64,000 nt of DNA from Macrostomum hystrix (Eukaryota > Platyhelminthes > Macrostomidae): positions 23,267,501-23,331,500 of the forward strand of contig CATNEN010000001.1 of assembly GCA_950097015.1 (NCBI GenBank), in the 5' to 3' direction. Of the stretch, positions 24,961 to 37,000 are shown piece by piece (within the stretch, counting starts at the first letter, position 1; every line of letters begins with the position of its first letter). Both the position numbers and the translations under genes were made by a program. A model generated the notes under the pieces. That model was not told the origin of the DNA. It worked only from the letters and a program-made list of their open reading frames with translations, and searched no databases.

Positions 24961-26179
24961 TTTACTAATTTAATAAAAAACTAAGCTAAATTTAAAGTGG
25001 TACCGCATCCGGGGGACGAGGGTAAGATGAGTGATGAAAGTAGTGAGTAAAGTAAATAATAGTAAAACCTCTAAAGTAATTTATAACATGTAAAGTAAGA
25101 GGTAAAGTAAGCAATTAAATGTAAAAGTAGTATAAATGCGAATTAAATTCAATTAAATTAAAAGTAGTATAAATGCAGTTAAGTTCAATTCAATTAAAAA
25201 TGCACTTTAAATTCAATAATAGAAATATAATACAAATATGATGATAAAAGTAGTATAAAGCAAATTAATTCAATTAAATAAAAGTAGTATAAATGCAAAT
25301 ATGATGATTAAAGTAGTATAAAGCAATTAAATTCAATAAAAGTAGCAGTCTACAGCACATCATAATTAAAACATGGTTTTATCCCTCTATAAAAAATTAA
25401 AATATAAAACTAAAGGCCTAATAATTGCCAAAGATAAATAAAGTATCTGCAAATTTTGCTTGTCACATTTGTGATATATATTTTTGTGTAAACCTTTTTT
25501 ATACCAATATCAAGACCAAAGCTAGATGGATAAATGTAAAAATAGTACTTGGCAAGGCAATACCTAAGTCTAAGGGTAAGATCTAAGGGTAAGAAGAGCA
25601 ATATGACATGATTTATGATTGTGAAGCTAAGACGAGGAATAAAAATGAAAATATAGAACTAGCTTGGCCTACGAGCAGCATACAATCAACTTTTAAATGG
25701 GCCTATCATTATAATTGTATGTTGAAATTCGTTGGTTAATCTAAAAAGTCAACCAGAATATTCTACAAAACTCGAAATTATAATTAGGCTTACCTTCGAA
25801 AACAGAGAGTGGTTAATGGGCAGCACCTCTGAGTACGTTCTTGTTTTGTTGTACCATAAAAGAAGATAAGCATTCTCAATCCTCTCTAATGGAAACTGCA
25901 TCGCAATAGCGTGATGTCTCTTACCACTGCGACTATGCATACTCAGATAATGAACAACAGAGTCAATCGGTCAGTACGTTGCGTCTTTGCAAAAATCAGA
26001 GCCCTGTGGTCCAAAGCAAAAGCGAAAAGCTGTTTAAATTATCAATAAATTTAAACACAGAAAGTATTTCCTATCTTATTCGGCAAAAAAATTTTGCAGC
26101 AGTCTAATACTCAGCATTACTGCACTATACAAAAACGTTTTCGCCAAAAACAAGATAAAAATTAAGGATACACTTTTGA
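24961..26179. other. AT-rich non-coding with short tandem repeats
   Basis: From about 25020 to 25350 an imperfect unit around AAAGTAGTATAAATGCAATT repeats. A minus-strand open segment (25790-25940) ends at a GTAAGC donor and could be an exon, but it matches nothing I know. The 17-base string AGTCTACAGCACATCA plus a preceding C is shared with about 55456. Confidence 0.35.
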
Positions 26180-26189
26180 ATGCTTTGGC

Positions 26190-26520
26190 AAACTAGAAAA
26201 AGGTTTGTTAAGATTTCTAAGATTCTGTGAAGTTCTGCAAAGATTCTATCAGAAATGCAAATGACTACCGAAAGTGCTTATATTCATACTTTTCACATTC
26301 TCTAAATAATCGAATCATTTCTTGAGGCTGTAAGGCTGAATTTAATGTAAAGATTGTTGAAGGAAAATTAGGGTTTTGGAAATTCTTATCTGCTAAATCT
26401 TACATGATCTGTCATTATCTGCGCAAATCTTTCAGATCTGCTAAGATGCATAAGGAAAAGCAGATCTGCTACGAAGGGTTCAGCAGATTGTCATCTAAGG
26501 GTAGCAATTAACTTCTGTGT
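26190..26520. repeat. AGATCTG/AAGATT-rich repeat beside a MULE exon relic
   Basis: Scattered AGATCTGCTA, AAGATTCT and TTCAGATCTGC motifs lie in the intron-2 position relative to the exon at 26540-26717. The composition resembles 5230-5470 and 45300-45540. Confidence 0.45.
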
Positions 26521-26539
26521 TAATCACAGAAGTCACAAA

Positions 26540-26717
26540 GTATAGATATACTTTTTGTTTCCAGCGGTAGCCGGCACGCAGAAAAAACGTCAAAGGCGTG
26601 GAAGACGATCATCGTCAGACCGACGATGGCTAGGAAGAGGATCAGCAATGTACTCCTCAATGTTAACTGCAAACTGCTTAAGGAAGTTTAGCAGAGAGGT
26701 AATGCTCAGTTGCTGCT
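26540..26717 (-). pseudogene. MULE-like transposase exon-2 relic
   Basis: After a TTTTAG acceptor (26718-26720), the minus strand encodes a segment similar to exon 2 of the intact transposase. It includes EEYIADPLPSHRRSDDDRLP, against EEYISSPLPSHRRSDDDRLP in the intact gene. A TGA follows the conserved block and a second stop occurs a little later, so it is dead. No exon 3 is present nearby. Confidence 0.75.
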
Positions 26718-26829
26718 CTAAAATTGCAATGCAAAAGGTAGAACAAAAGACTAACGTAAAAAGTATAACAGCCATAAGACAATAAGAATGAACTAATAGA
26801 AGCCTCACTCAACAGTTCATCCTCCATAA

Positions 26830-28115
26830 AAGTACTCGAAATTCAGCCAGCTGAAAAAATATTGAGAGCAATGTCTCAGATTGCCAGAAACAATAATGAT
26901 TGAATTTCATGTTTTCACGTTGAACACTAGATGAATTATCAAAGACATATAGTCTAGTTGTTAGTAGGAACATGAGATGTCCAAGAATAAAGAGGACAAC
27001 AAGAAAGACATGAATTTCATGTTTTTATGTCTGACACTAGGACTAGATATATAACAATAGGCATATGCATATCTAGTGTGAGTATAGTAGGAACATAAAA
27101 ATATACTTGTGGGATTAGGTATCTATAGACACAGTATAATTATGACTCTCGATTTTATGTTAGCAAAGATTATAATAGTCTTTAGTACTTTATATAGAAA
27201 ATTAGAGAGCACTGCACCTATTGCTGATTGGTTTAAAGAAATTCCTAGACTAGGCCTAGGCCTAGATAGTCTTGGGCTAGCATATGAATAATAAACATTT
27301 CATGACTTTCATGAATGACGCTTTGAATATTCAGAAATTTCTTAGTCTTTGTTGGCATATTAGCATAGCAAGATATAAAACATCAGAATAAACTACAAAA
27401 TGTAGCTATATTATTTTTTGTTTTTAAAAACAATTATCATTAGAAGTTAGACTTGACATAATTTATAGAGTTCTTTGTATACTAAGATTTGGGTATAAAT
27501 TGAAAAGAATATAATACATATAAATATTATTTATAAGACTATGACGCTCCTTTTTCATATACTCGTAAATGCAACATGCGACTTAAACGATTGAAAGTCA
27601 TACTGTCTCGTCTCCGCTAATTGTTGTTAAAAAAATTGCGGGAATAACCGATAAGAATAAGTTGCAGCTGCTTCTCAGAACAGTCTATGTAAAAACTCAA
27701 CTGCTTCTATCGTTACTCAAAATCATTGGGAACAATCATATTTCTCACATTTGAGTGTGCGAACTAGGCTTGAAGCAGGGAAAAATTCCATTTGCGGGTG
27801 TGCGGTCTCTACCCCCTGCTACTCTTTCATTGATTGATAAAGACGGATGCTGATGTCGACTTGATTTTCAAGCTGAAGGTTGCTGAAATGTTCCTTTTCA
27901 TTGATACCGCACGTGTTGGTATATGCTTTTTCGTTTCCTCACTGCATAGGTTATTCTTTCATTTTTTGGACAGCCCTCGTGTTTTTGTCCTATTCATCTA
28001 TTCGTTGTCTTATGTTCTCTATTGCAACAAATGTACCTGAAATAAGATTTCACTACTACTTAAAACGAAAAAGTTTACTTGCTAGAAAAAATGAAATCAC
28101 TTGATTTAATTACCC
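26830..28115. other. AT-rich, no gene recognised
   Basis: Only short open frames without domains. This is the left flank of the 12.1-kb transposon. Confidence 0.4.
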
Positions 28116-29528
28116 ATCGCAGAAACTTCCCGGTCCGCAACAACCACGCCAGCTACCGAATTTTTAATATTGCCTGTGCCACATCTACAACTTAACAATT
28201 TCTGTAAAGCGACCTTAGTTAAGCGTGTGCCATTGCTTTTCGGTGACCTTGTAGGCTGGGCTTCGACGCTGGGGGTGATTAAAAAACCCGGGAATGTAAA
28301 ATACGGTTGCTGGAACGGTAGATGTTATTTTGTAACGTGACAGTGAAAAGGAGATGTGTGCCAATTATAAATTCTTGAACTTGGGACCAAAATACAACAA
28401 ATAGGTAAAAAAAGTGGCAGCTGTTTGGCTTTCAGGCTTTTTTGTTCAGTGTGAAAGGTAAAAATATAGATTTTTTAAACAAAAATCGGTTGCTGCAATT
28501 TACTCAGTGTGGCACAGTTGTGCCAACTCGAAAATATTGACCTAAACGAAGGTATCCATGTGTGCCATACTTCAGAATACATTTACCCACAACATTTCAC
28601 ACCTTTTTGGCAATTTTGTTGTGAGCAGACAATCGGAGCATAATAGCACAAATATTTTCGTTGCATGATCAAGCTCTTGTACGATTATAGCGAGCAAGAC
28701 TAATGCACATAAAATAAATAGTGCGAATAATAAAATACCTTACCATTTGGTTAGCAGCATAAAGCCTTTTTATACTGGTGTTTGTTTACTTCGATAGAAA
28801 AGAATAAATTCAAAATTCAAGACGTTGACCACCCGAGCTACTTTAAACTGCGCAAAGCAAATAAAATAATAGGAATCTCGAATATTGCCTTCCTCCTATG
28901 GGCTTATATATATTTTTGGAGGAATCTCGAACATTGCCTTCCTCCTATGGGCTTGTATATATTTTTGTATATATACTTATATTTATATTTGTATATTTTG
29001 TATATATATATATATATATGTACTCTATAATTTAGTAAAGGTGGTGTTCTAATTTGTCGAAATATTACAGATCCTATACTAGCTATAAGCCTTGCAATGC
29101 CTTAGTTGCCTAGTTGAGGGTGAAGATGCATTTTTACAATGTATGTAGTATTTATAATATAATGCATGCTCCACGAAGTTAATGGTCCTTCTAAATATAG
29201 CTTTTTTCTATGGCCTTCTCTAAGCTGATTTTATAATAGGCCTTTTCCTATAGAAAGGATACTATACTATAAAAAACCTCTGCTAAGTTGTTTGCTTACC
29301 CAAAAGAAAGCAAAAGTTGTTTGCTAAAGAAAAGTAGGCTAATAAATGGATGCATAATTGTGAATATACAAAGATCCATCACCATGTTAATAATGATAGG
29401 CATAAAGGTAAATCTTGAAAGTCTAGTCTATTAATGTAAAAGGATTTATTTTGTCTATAATTAACCAAGGTGTTCTTTTGTCACATTGGTTTTTGGGGGT
29501 AAACTTTGAAGAAAAGTATACTGGTAGC

Positions 29529-30827
29529 CTTGACTTACTTGACTTAGCGGCAGGGGGCCTCCATGACGGACCCAGCGAGGAGGCGGCTGTTGCCGCCCAT
29601 ATCGCTAACCCCTGGCAGCCAGACGGCCTCCAGCGAGGCGGTGCCGCTCAGGGTGGTCCGTCGGTCGGTTCCGCCGCGCGATCTTCCTCGCCATAGGCTG
29701 GGAAGAAATCAGCTCGGCCGGTATCCCGGAGGAAGTGGGCGAGCTGAGGGATGTTCTCGGGCGAGCAGGCTTCGGCAAGAGTCGGTGCCGGCCCGAGGTG
29801 TTTTAGCCTAGCCCGGGTGAAGGCCGGGCAGTGGCAAATGAAATGCTCGGCGTTTTCACGGCCGGAGCAGCAGAAAGGACACGTTTCCTCAGGCACGTGG
29901 CCTTGGAGGTAGCGGTGTCTGGTGAAGCAGCCATGTCCCGAAAGGGCCTGCTAGACCATCTGCTATCCTGCTAGACCATAGGCTTAACTGGACCCCGCAC
30001 ATTACCACAAAGGCCAAGAGGGCCCTGGCCATTCTGGCGCAAGTCAGGCGAGCCGTGGGCACCACTTGGGGGCTAACCCCCAAAAACCTTTGGTGGATTT
30101 ACACGGCGATCATTAGACCGTCAGTCGCTTACGCTGGCCTCATCTGGGCCAGTGCCATGAGCATCCAGAAAAACCTGGAGGCGCTTTATAGGGTGCAGGG
30201 CAGAGCCTGTCGCATGACGCTGGGCGCCCCACCCTCCACTCCCTTTGAAGGCATGAACGCTTTCCTCAACGCTACACCCATTGACATTTTTGTTAAGGGG
30301 GAAGCGGCAAAGTCCACCCGTCGTCTCCTTGATGCGGGTGTATCCTTCCAGAATTCGCGAGCCTTCTCGAAGCGCTCCCTTCTGCCCCACTCTGACCTCT
30401 GCCTGAAAACTCTGGGCGAGTGCGGAGGGCTCACCATCCTTTCGGACGGGGCCCCGGCCACTTTACTCCGGAGCCACAGGTACAAAGTCAGCATCTTCCC
30501 TCGTAATGAGGTAAAGGACTGCTGGGATGACCCCGCAATCCACTGTTACACTGACGGCTCCCTGATGAACGGTAAATCGGGATTCGGGGTGTGCGTCGCC
30601 TCGGGTGGCGAGGTCCTCTGGACCCACTCCCAACACTGTGGCAAGAGCTCAAGCGTTTTCCAAAACGAAATGCTCGCCATCAGTTTCTGTGCGGCTGAGC
30701 TGCGCCAGAGGCAGCTGGCTGGTCGGAGGATCTTTTTTCACTCCGACAGTCAAGCAGCCCTCAAGGCCCTCAGTCGCTGCACCTCTCGCTCCAGAACCAC
30801 CTTGGACTGCAACACCCAGTTAAACGG
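29529..30827 (-). mobile_element. Twin-primed (5'-inverted) non-LTR retrotransposon insertion
   Basis: It is flanked by the 11-bp duplication ATACTGGTAGC (29518-29528 and 30828-30838). The minus-strand part (29947-29529) encodes the C-terminal finger (CPFCCSGRENAEHFICHC) and ends in the tail TAAGTCAAGTAAGTCAAG. The plus-strand part (about 29960-30827) encodes the end of the reverse transcriptase (IIRPSVAYAGLIWAS) and the RNase H start (CYTDGSLMNG, FQNEMLAISF, HSDSQAALKAL). The join at 29948-29979 carries a duplicated CTGCTAGACCAT. A 5' part inverted against the 3' part, with sequence lost between them, is what twin priming produces. The right arm of the host transposon preserves the empty site. 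The same family occurs at 61792-62446. Confidence 0.9.
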
Positions 30828-30889
30828 ATACTGGTAGCAATCTTACTAAATATATTTAGCAGGAATCAAAATGTTGCACTGCAAATGAT

Positions 30890-31850
30890 ATTTTGGATTT
30901 GATACTTCGATCCAGCTTGTAACAACTCGATCCAACCTCAATCCAACTTCGATCCAACTTCTAACAACTCGATCCAACCTCAATGCAACCTCGATCCAAC
31001 TTTAATCCAACTTCTAACAACTCGATCCAACCTCAATCCAACTTCTAACAACTCGATCCAACCTCAATGCAACCTCGATCCAACTTTGATCCAACTTCTA
31101 ACAACTCGATCCAACCTCAATCCAACCTCGATCCAACTTTGATCCAACTTCTAACAACTAGATCCAACCTCAATGCAACCTCGATCCAACTTTGATCCAA
31201 CTTCTAACAACTCGATCCAACCTCAATCCAACCTCGATCCAACTTTGATCCAACTTCTAACAACTAGATCCAACCTCAATCCAACATTGATCCAACTTTG
31301 ATCCAGCTTGTAACAACTCGATCCAACCTCAATCCAACCTCGATCCATCCTCAATCCAACTTCTAACAACTCGATCCAACCTCAATGCAACCTCGATCGA
31401 ACTTTGATCCAGCTTGTAACAACTCGATCCAACCTCAATCCAACCTCGATCCAACTTTAATCCAACTTCTAACAACTCGATCCAACCTCAATGCAACCTC
31501 GATCCAACTTTGATCCAACTTCTAACAACTAGATCCAACCTCAATCCAACATTGATCCAACTTTGATCCAACTTCTAACAACTAGATCCAACCTCAATGC
31601 AACCTCGATCCAACTTTGATCCAACTTCTAACAACTCGATCCAACCTCAATCCAACCTCGATCCAACTTTGATCCAACTTCTAACAACTAGATCCAACCT
31701 CAATCCAACATTGATCCAACTTTGATCCAGCTTGTAACAACTCGATCCAACCTCAATCCAACCTCGATCCATCCTCAATCCAACTTCTAACAACTCGATC
31801 CAACCTCAATGCAACCTCGATCCAACTTCGATCGAAGTATATTGATTATC
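30890..31850 (+). repeat. Subterminal 11-bp array, left arm
   Basis: Units such as GATCCAACCTC, AATCCAACCTC and GATCCAACTTT, separated by TCTAACAACT spacers, form a higher-order repeat of about 50-60 bp. The same array in reverse complement lies at 38110-38735. Confidence 0.95.
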
Positions 31851-31936
31851 GAATATGATGAAGCATAGCGAAGTGTTATCATATATCCGCCAGTTCTTGT
31901 CTTCAGTTTCGTTTATTTCTTTTCACACTTTTTCAG

Positions 31937-33163
31937 GAGAAGCTGCTGAAGAGTTCCTGCGACGCAGACCTTCCGGATCCCGGGCCTGTTTTACCCTGTC
32001 CTACGCTGCCGTCTATTGTTGTCTTCTCTCTGTCTGACGGCCAAGCAATTGACACTGTTTGTCAACGTCTCTGTGCGTGTACTCGAGCTTTTAGTGCCCT
32101 GAAGATTCGAGTTCGCGAAGGTTTCCGTCGATGCGGTCACGATCAAGTTGCTGTCGTACAGCTGGTCGCTGATTCGACTAAAGCAGCCTTCCTACACAGT
32201 GTTTACGGCAGCGGTGGAAAGTGCCAGGCGGAGCATAGAAGAAACGGAGCTATTTGGTTGCAAGCAGCAGTTCATCCAACAGTTCTAAGTCCGACTGAAA
32301 ATGCTTCTTTCTCTTCGCGCCGTCAGCCTGCAATTTGGCGCTTGCCTTCAAGTCGGCCGGTACAGCGTTTGCGTCAACAGGTACTGCACGATATTCGGCA
32401 GTTGATTGCTGTCGCCGACATCACTGCGCTCCGAACACTATCTGCTTTTATTCGCTGCTTGTCTAGCATGCAGCGAATGCCTCAAAGGCGGCGACGACGA
32501 ACACAGAACGGAAACCAACTGTATGCGGACGAGCGGCAGCAGGAAGAGGAAGAGAGGAAGAAGCAGCAGCAGGAAGAGGAAGAGAGGAAGAAGCAGCAGG
32601 AAGAGGAAGAGAGGAAGAAGCAGCAGCAGGAAGAGGAAGAGAGGAAGAAGCAGCAGGAAGAGGAAGAGAGGAAGTAGCAGCAGCAGGAAGAGGAAGAGAG
32701 GAAGAAGCAGCAGGAAGAGGAAGAGAGGAAGAAGCAGCAGCAGGAAGAGGAAGAGAGGAAGAAGCAGCAGGAAGAGAGGAAGAAGCAGCAGCAGGAAGAG
32801 GAAGAGAGGAAGAAGCAGCAGGAAGAGGAAGAGAGGAAGAAGCAGCAGGAAGAGGAAGAGAGGAAGAAGCAGCAGCAGGAAGAGGAAGAGAGGAAGAAGC
32901 AGCAGCAGGAAGAGGAAGAGAGGAAGAAGCAGCAGCAGGAAGAGGAAGAGAGGAAGAAGCAGCAGCAGGAAGAGGAAGAGAGGAAGAAGCAGCAGCAGCA
33001 GGAAGAGGAAGAGAGGAAGCAGCAGCAGGAAGAGGAAGAGAGGAAGAAGCAGCTGGTTACAAAGACGAGAAAGCGAAATATGGAGATACTCAGTCGGACA
33101 GATCCCTTAGCTCCAAAACGAGCATTGCGGCAGCGTCTGCAGTTGGTCAAGAATAATCGGTAA
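31937..33163 (+). CDS. Accessory coiled-coil protein of the 12.1-kb transposon
   Basis: After a TTTTTCAG acceptor (31929-31936) the plus-strand frame is open to a TAA at 33161-33163, interrupted only by TAG at 32675-32677 where the surrounding repeat has AAG. The first 200 or so residues are non-repetitive (for example IVVFSLSDGQAIDTVCQRL) and match no family I know. The middle is a long EEEERKKQQ repeat that would form a charged coiled coil. The basic end contains TRKRNMEIL and PKRALRQRLQL. An AATAAA overlaps the stop region. The 5' exon was not identified; an ATG at 31855 inside the inverted repeat is out of frame unless spliced. It diverges from the transposase gene. A role in transposition is inferred from location only. 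Confidence 0.55.
32535..33055 (+). repeat. 27/30-bp coding minisatellite
   Basis: About 18 copies of CAGGAAGAGGAAGAGAGGAA plus GAAGCAG, with 24-33-bp length variants that all keep the frame. They encode EEEERKKQQ or EEEERKKQQQ. Long shadow frames on both strands come from this array. Confidence 0.95.
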
Positions 33164-33169
33164 TAAAAT

Positions 33170-33970
33170 CATATGGTAATGTGCTTAAAAAGGTATGCTA
33201 GTACATTTTTACGTCTCCGTTGCAGGCATCTTAGTAACCCTGAAGTCGTATTTTTCTGACAAAAACGTATCCTACATTTATTTGTCTAGTTTCAAATCAA
33301 GTAATGATGTTTATAAACTTGTCTTCCTACAGTAGTTTATAGTCACTAACTATGTATAGATAAGCTCTATGTACTTCAGACAAAAGTGTGACAAAAGTCT
33401 TGAGGTCCCCAATTGTCTGTGCCTCTATACAGATACAAAATATGTATCTATTTACCCTTCCTATATACCCTGATACTTAAAATGCACGTCCCTGCTTTCG
33501 TTCATTTAATATATACTTTTTGCGAGTTTTTCGACGTTAATTCTATTTTACAAGGACTGATGAACTTTGTTTGACTAAGCTTGAAAACCTGGTTCAGTTG
33601 TTCGCTTTACGTACGGTTCTAGTGTAGTAATTTTTCGCAGTAGCTAATTACGCAATGTTACGCAATAATACATGTTGTACTTTGAATGTACTTCTTATTA
33701 GACAGCTGTCACCTTCACGAAAAAGAAAAATAAATTTATTTGGTGAATGTGCACGTTCGGGTGCCTCAATGAAAAAAAGACTGAACAAATTGTGATTTCA
33801 GTACATTTCAATCAACTTTTACTCTGTGCTTTTCACTAACAAAAGGTGGTAAATGCTATTGATTCAATAAAAAGAAACTGGCAGTAAATACAGCACGTAC
33901 ACTTGTGCCTTGACACACGTAGCTAACTGTACAACAACTTTTGGAGAAAACGGCTGCCTATAAACAAGAA
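33170..33970. other. No gene recognised
   Basis: AT-rich spacer between the two gene 3' ends inside the 12.1-kb transposon. Confidence 0.4.
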
Positions 33971-33974
33971 GAGA

Positions 33975-34062
33975 GGTTGGATGGAGTCGTTACAAGCTGG
34001 ATCAAAGTTGGATTGAAGTTGTTTCACGTTACATTGAGTTGTTAGAAGCTGGATCGAAGTTA
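33975..34062. repeat. Internal copy of the subterminal motif
   Basis: The units GTTACAAGCTGGATCAAAG, TTGGATTGAAGTTG and TTGTTAGAAGCTGGATCGAA resemble the arrays in the inverted repeats, placed just beyond the 3' end of the transposase/protease gene. Confidence 0.75.
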
Positions 34063-34093
34063 ATATATTCAGAATCGGTCTCAAATTGTATCG

Positions 34094-37000
34094 CTACTGG
34101 CCTGATGTTTCCTCCGAGTTAGTAATCGTGTAAATGTACAGGTTAGCCCTGTTTCCCAGAGGTGGCTGGCGTCCACGCTCTACAGCGGCGGTCATGACAC
34201 CCTTGCTTCTTGCCAAGTCGTCGTATTTAATAGTTCCTGAGGCGTACCAGATGCGGGACAAATAGTGCCCCCCTTCCTTGAAAGTTGTAGCACGATGTTG
34301 ATATCTGAAGATTGTGAATTTGCCGTTACAGCATAGAAGTAAAGTTAGCAATGCTTATGTATTAGTGCATGCAAGACAGCGATATGTAGAGCCTTTAAAA
34401 ATGAACTAAGAATACTACGTTTCTCTCTTACTGAATACTGCAGTCCGAAAAGGGGCGAACCACTTGAGAAGGGGCAGCTCGGCTGGCGCCCAATGGATCA
34501 GAGTCTGTGGAGGAGATGACCAGAACCGGCGGAGGGCTGAACTGAAACTTCGGAGCCTGACTTCGACGCACGTGATCGCAGACTGAGCACGGCCCATAGG
34601 ACTCAGAAGAAAGAAAATCTCGCAGATAATCCTCGACTGTGCCTCCAGCTGCACAGTTACTTCCAATAGTGATTGCGTGTCCATAGGAAAGTTGCTCTGG
34701 ATTTGGGCAACGCGGGTTGAGGCACCGGCTTTGATACACTAGTCTGTGCTTTGAACCAAGGAGCTTCATACATACGTCAAGCTCACTGCCGAAGAGGCCA
34801 ATTTCGATTTTCTGATTTGTCCTGATGAAACGTTCACTGCTGAATGCGTCGAGTTGAAGAAGAAGCTTTGCTCGTGCATGCAAAGCTTGCTTCTCGGTGG
34901 TGGACTGCGATGCTTCGTTCAGAAAAACTACCAATGGATCCTCAACAATATGTTGGAGACTTGCTTTGAATCCAGGTTCATCCAGATAGGCTATGGTTAA
35001 GGCCGTGAGCAAGTTGTCTGCTGTGCAAGCGTTGTACACGTATACGCTCATAGATCCGCCTCGAGAATCTGGCACACCAGTAGCCAAACCGGAGTTCCTC
35101 AACGTGGCAAATTCCAATGCCTGTCGAGGTGGTCTTCCCTCTAAAGGATAGGTCCTGGAAGTCTACAAGAGAGAAATGGAACAGGAACACAAAGTTATCA
35201 CCGTCTGTTAAATGGCCACCAACTGACGAAACAATAAGCACTGTCCTACGTAGACCATTGTACTTATGGTGTACGTTATGTCCGTTGCAATAAATGAAAT
35301 AAATGAAATGTAAAATACATTAATAATAAAGAGTAATATAAAATACAAGAAAATAAATACGTAATGCAATAAATAATGAACAATCCACTACTTGCCGACG
35401 GTACATAAGCCGGTAGACGACGCTTTTTGTTTACTACAGGTTGCAGCGGGACATCTGCAGGCCGAGCCTGTTGAGAGTTGACCATTGGACAAAAGATGTC
35501 AGACTTTCGTTTCCGGGTTTTATTCGACAATGGCACCGTTGGCGCACCTTGCTGTGGCTGCGACTCTGACGCTGGTGACGAATGCTGCTCTGGCTGCGAC
35601 TCTGACGCTGGTGGCGAATGCTGCTCTGGCTGCGACTCTGACGCTGGTGGCGAATGCTGCTCTCGCTGCGACTCTGACGCTGGTGGCGAATGCTGTGGTG
35701 GCTGCAGCTCTTCTTCAATATCATCTTCTTCCAAAGAAGTCACACCTGTTACACGGTACATGTCTCTCTTGAACAGAATTTCGTTCCCATTGTGATGAGA
35801 ATGGAGCGCCTGGATGAACTCAGAGAGACTGACTTGTTTACTCTCAAAGACACTGTTCTTCATAAGGCCAATCCAGCGCTCCGTGTGCCCCTCCGTAAAT
35901 CGTGAACTGCTGGGCATAATGCCGCAGATAAGAGGGAGATACGGAGTGAATGTATTGGTTATGCGTTCAGCCAAAGCCGGACATACATAGGCGTTCAGAC
36001 TATCAGTAGACTCGTCAAACGGCAGTGCACTCACTTCCAGTTGAACTTCTTGCCGGATTTGTTCAGCCCGCTGCCAGAATGGGGACCGGCGCATTATGGT
36101 TCCGTCTGCATTGACTTCTATTTGTGAAGATTCGTTCGTCTCTTGATCCAGAGTCTCGAACTCGGCACGGACGCTCTCCATGTTGCTCATTACTCTTAGA
36201 AATTTTTTCGGACAACATCCTAGATGCCGATCCATTCTTTTAACTACGGCTTCCGTAGGAGCCATGAGCACAAGGTAGATGGCTCTCAACAGCCTGTCAG
36301 CTGTTTGAATGCTGTCGATCGCTACCATGCACGCCATAGACCGCAGCCAGAACTGTTTGACTGCCCTGTTACTGCAATTGGTTACTTCCTTCAAGCGAGT
36401 CATCTCCTTGACTAGATGACTTCGGCCAAGGCCGATGACAGGAAGGGGATCCCAATCGCTGTCCTTAGTCAAGTGATGAAAGCATTCTTTGATGTAGAGC
36501 GACAGCGATAGACCATGAAAGCAGCCGATGAGTCCGTGTAAAGTGGCAAAATTGAAGTCTGTAACCACCTGCGAAACGCGAACTGTTGACAAAAATGTCG
36601 TACATTCTCTAAACCAAACGTCCAGGCAAAAGCGCAGGGTGATTCCTGTCTGAGATGTCGATAGAATCTCCAACAATGGCATCACTTTCCCACCAACGGT
36701 AGGGTTCTGAAGCACCAGAGCGTGATAGTAGATGGGCTTGGTGCAACTGCTGGGGCGCTGATGGATTGGAGCAGCAGTTGAATCCATTCCCATACGTATG
36801 GGCCAGCCCCTCAGCTGCATCTCCCGTAGACTCTGAAAGGGACGGGAATGGAATAGAATGATGGTCTCGGCCCGACCCTCACTCTGGATAACCTTTCTGA
36901 TATACGCGGGTTGTAGGACCCTCTCAAGTCGGCGCAGTTCTATCAGGTCATCCATGTCTGGAACTCCCAGCTCAGCTCTGCGCAGTCGCTCAGCTGCAAT

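Larger units (their letters stand above)
28125..31918 (+). repeat. Left terminal inverted repeat (with nested insertion)
   Basis: It matches the reverse complement of 38039-40204 through the non-coding outer 1.4 kb, the junction ACTGGTAGCAATC, the 11-bp arrays and the inner end GTTTATTT. It is longer than the right arm because of the retrotransposon at 29529-30827 and extra array units. The long AT-rich TATATA stretch near 28980 is present in both arms. Confidence 0.95.

Noticed and set aside
28782-29030. 82-codon ORF present identically in both arms of the 12.1-kb transposon (28782-29030 and 39299-39547)
   Set aside because: Identity follows from the inverted repeat; the C-terminal part is a translated TATATA tract with no domain.
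32406-33150. 234- and 222-codon frames overlapping the EEEERKKQQ gene (RKRKRGRSS and Cys/Ser/Phe-rich)
   Set aside because: They are other-frame readings of the same minisatellite and have no independent support.
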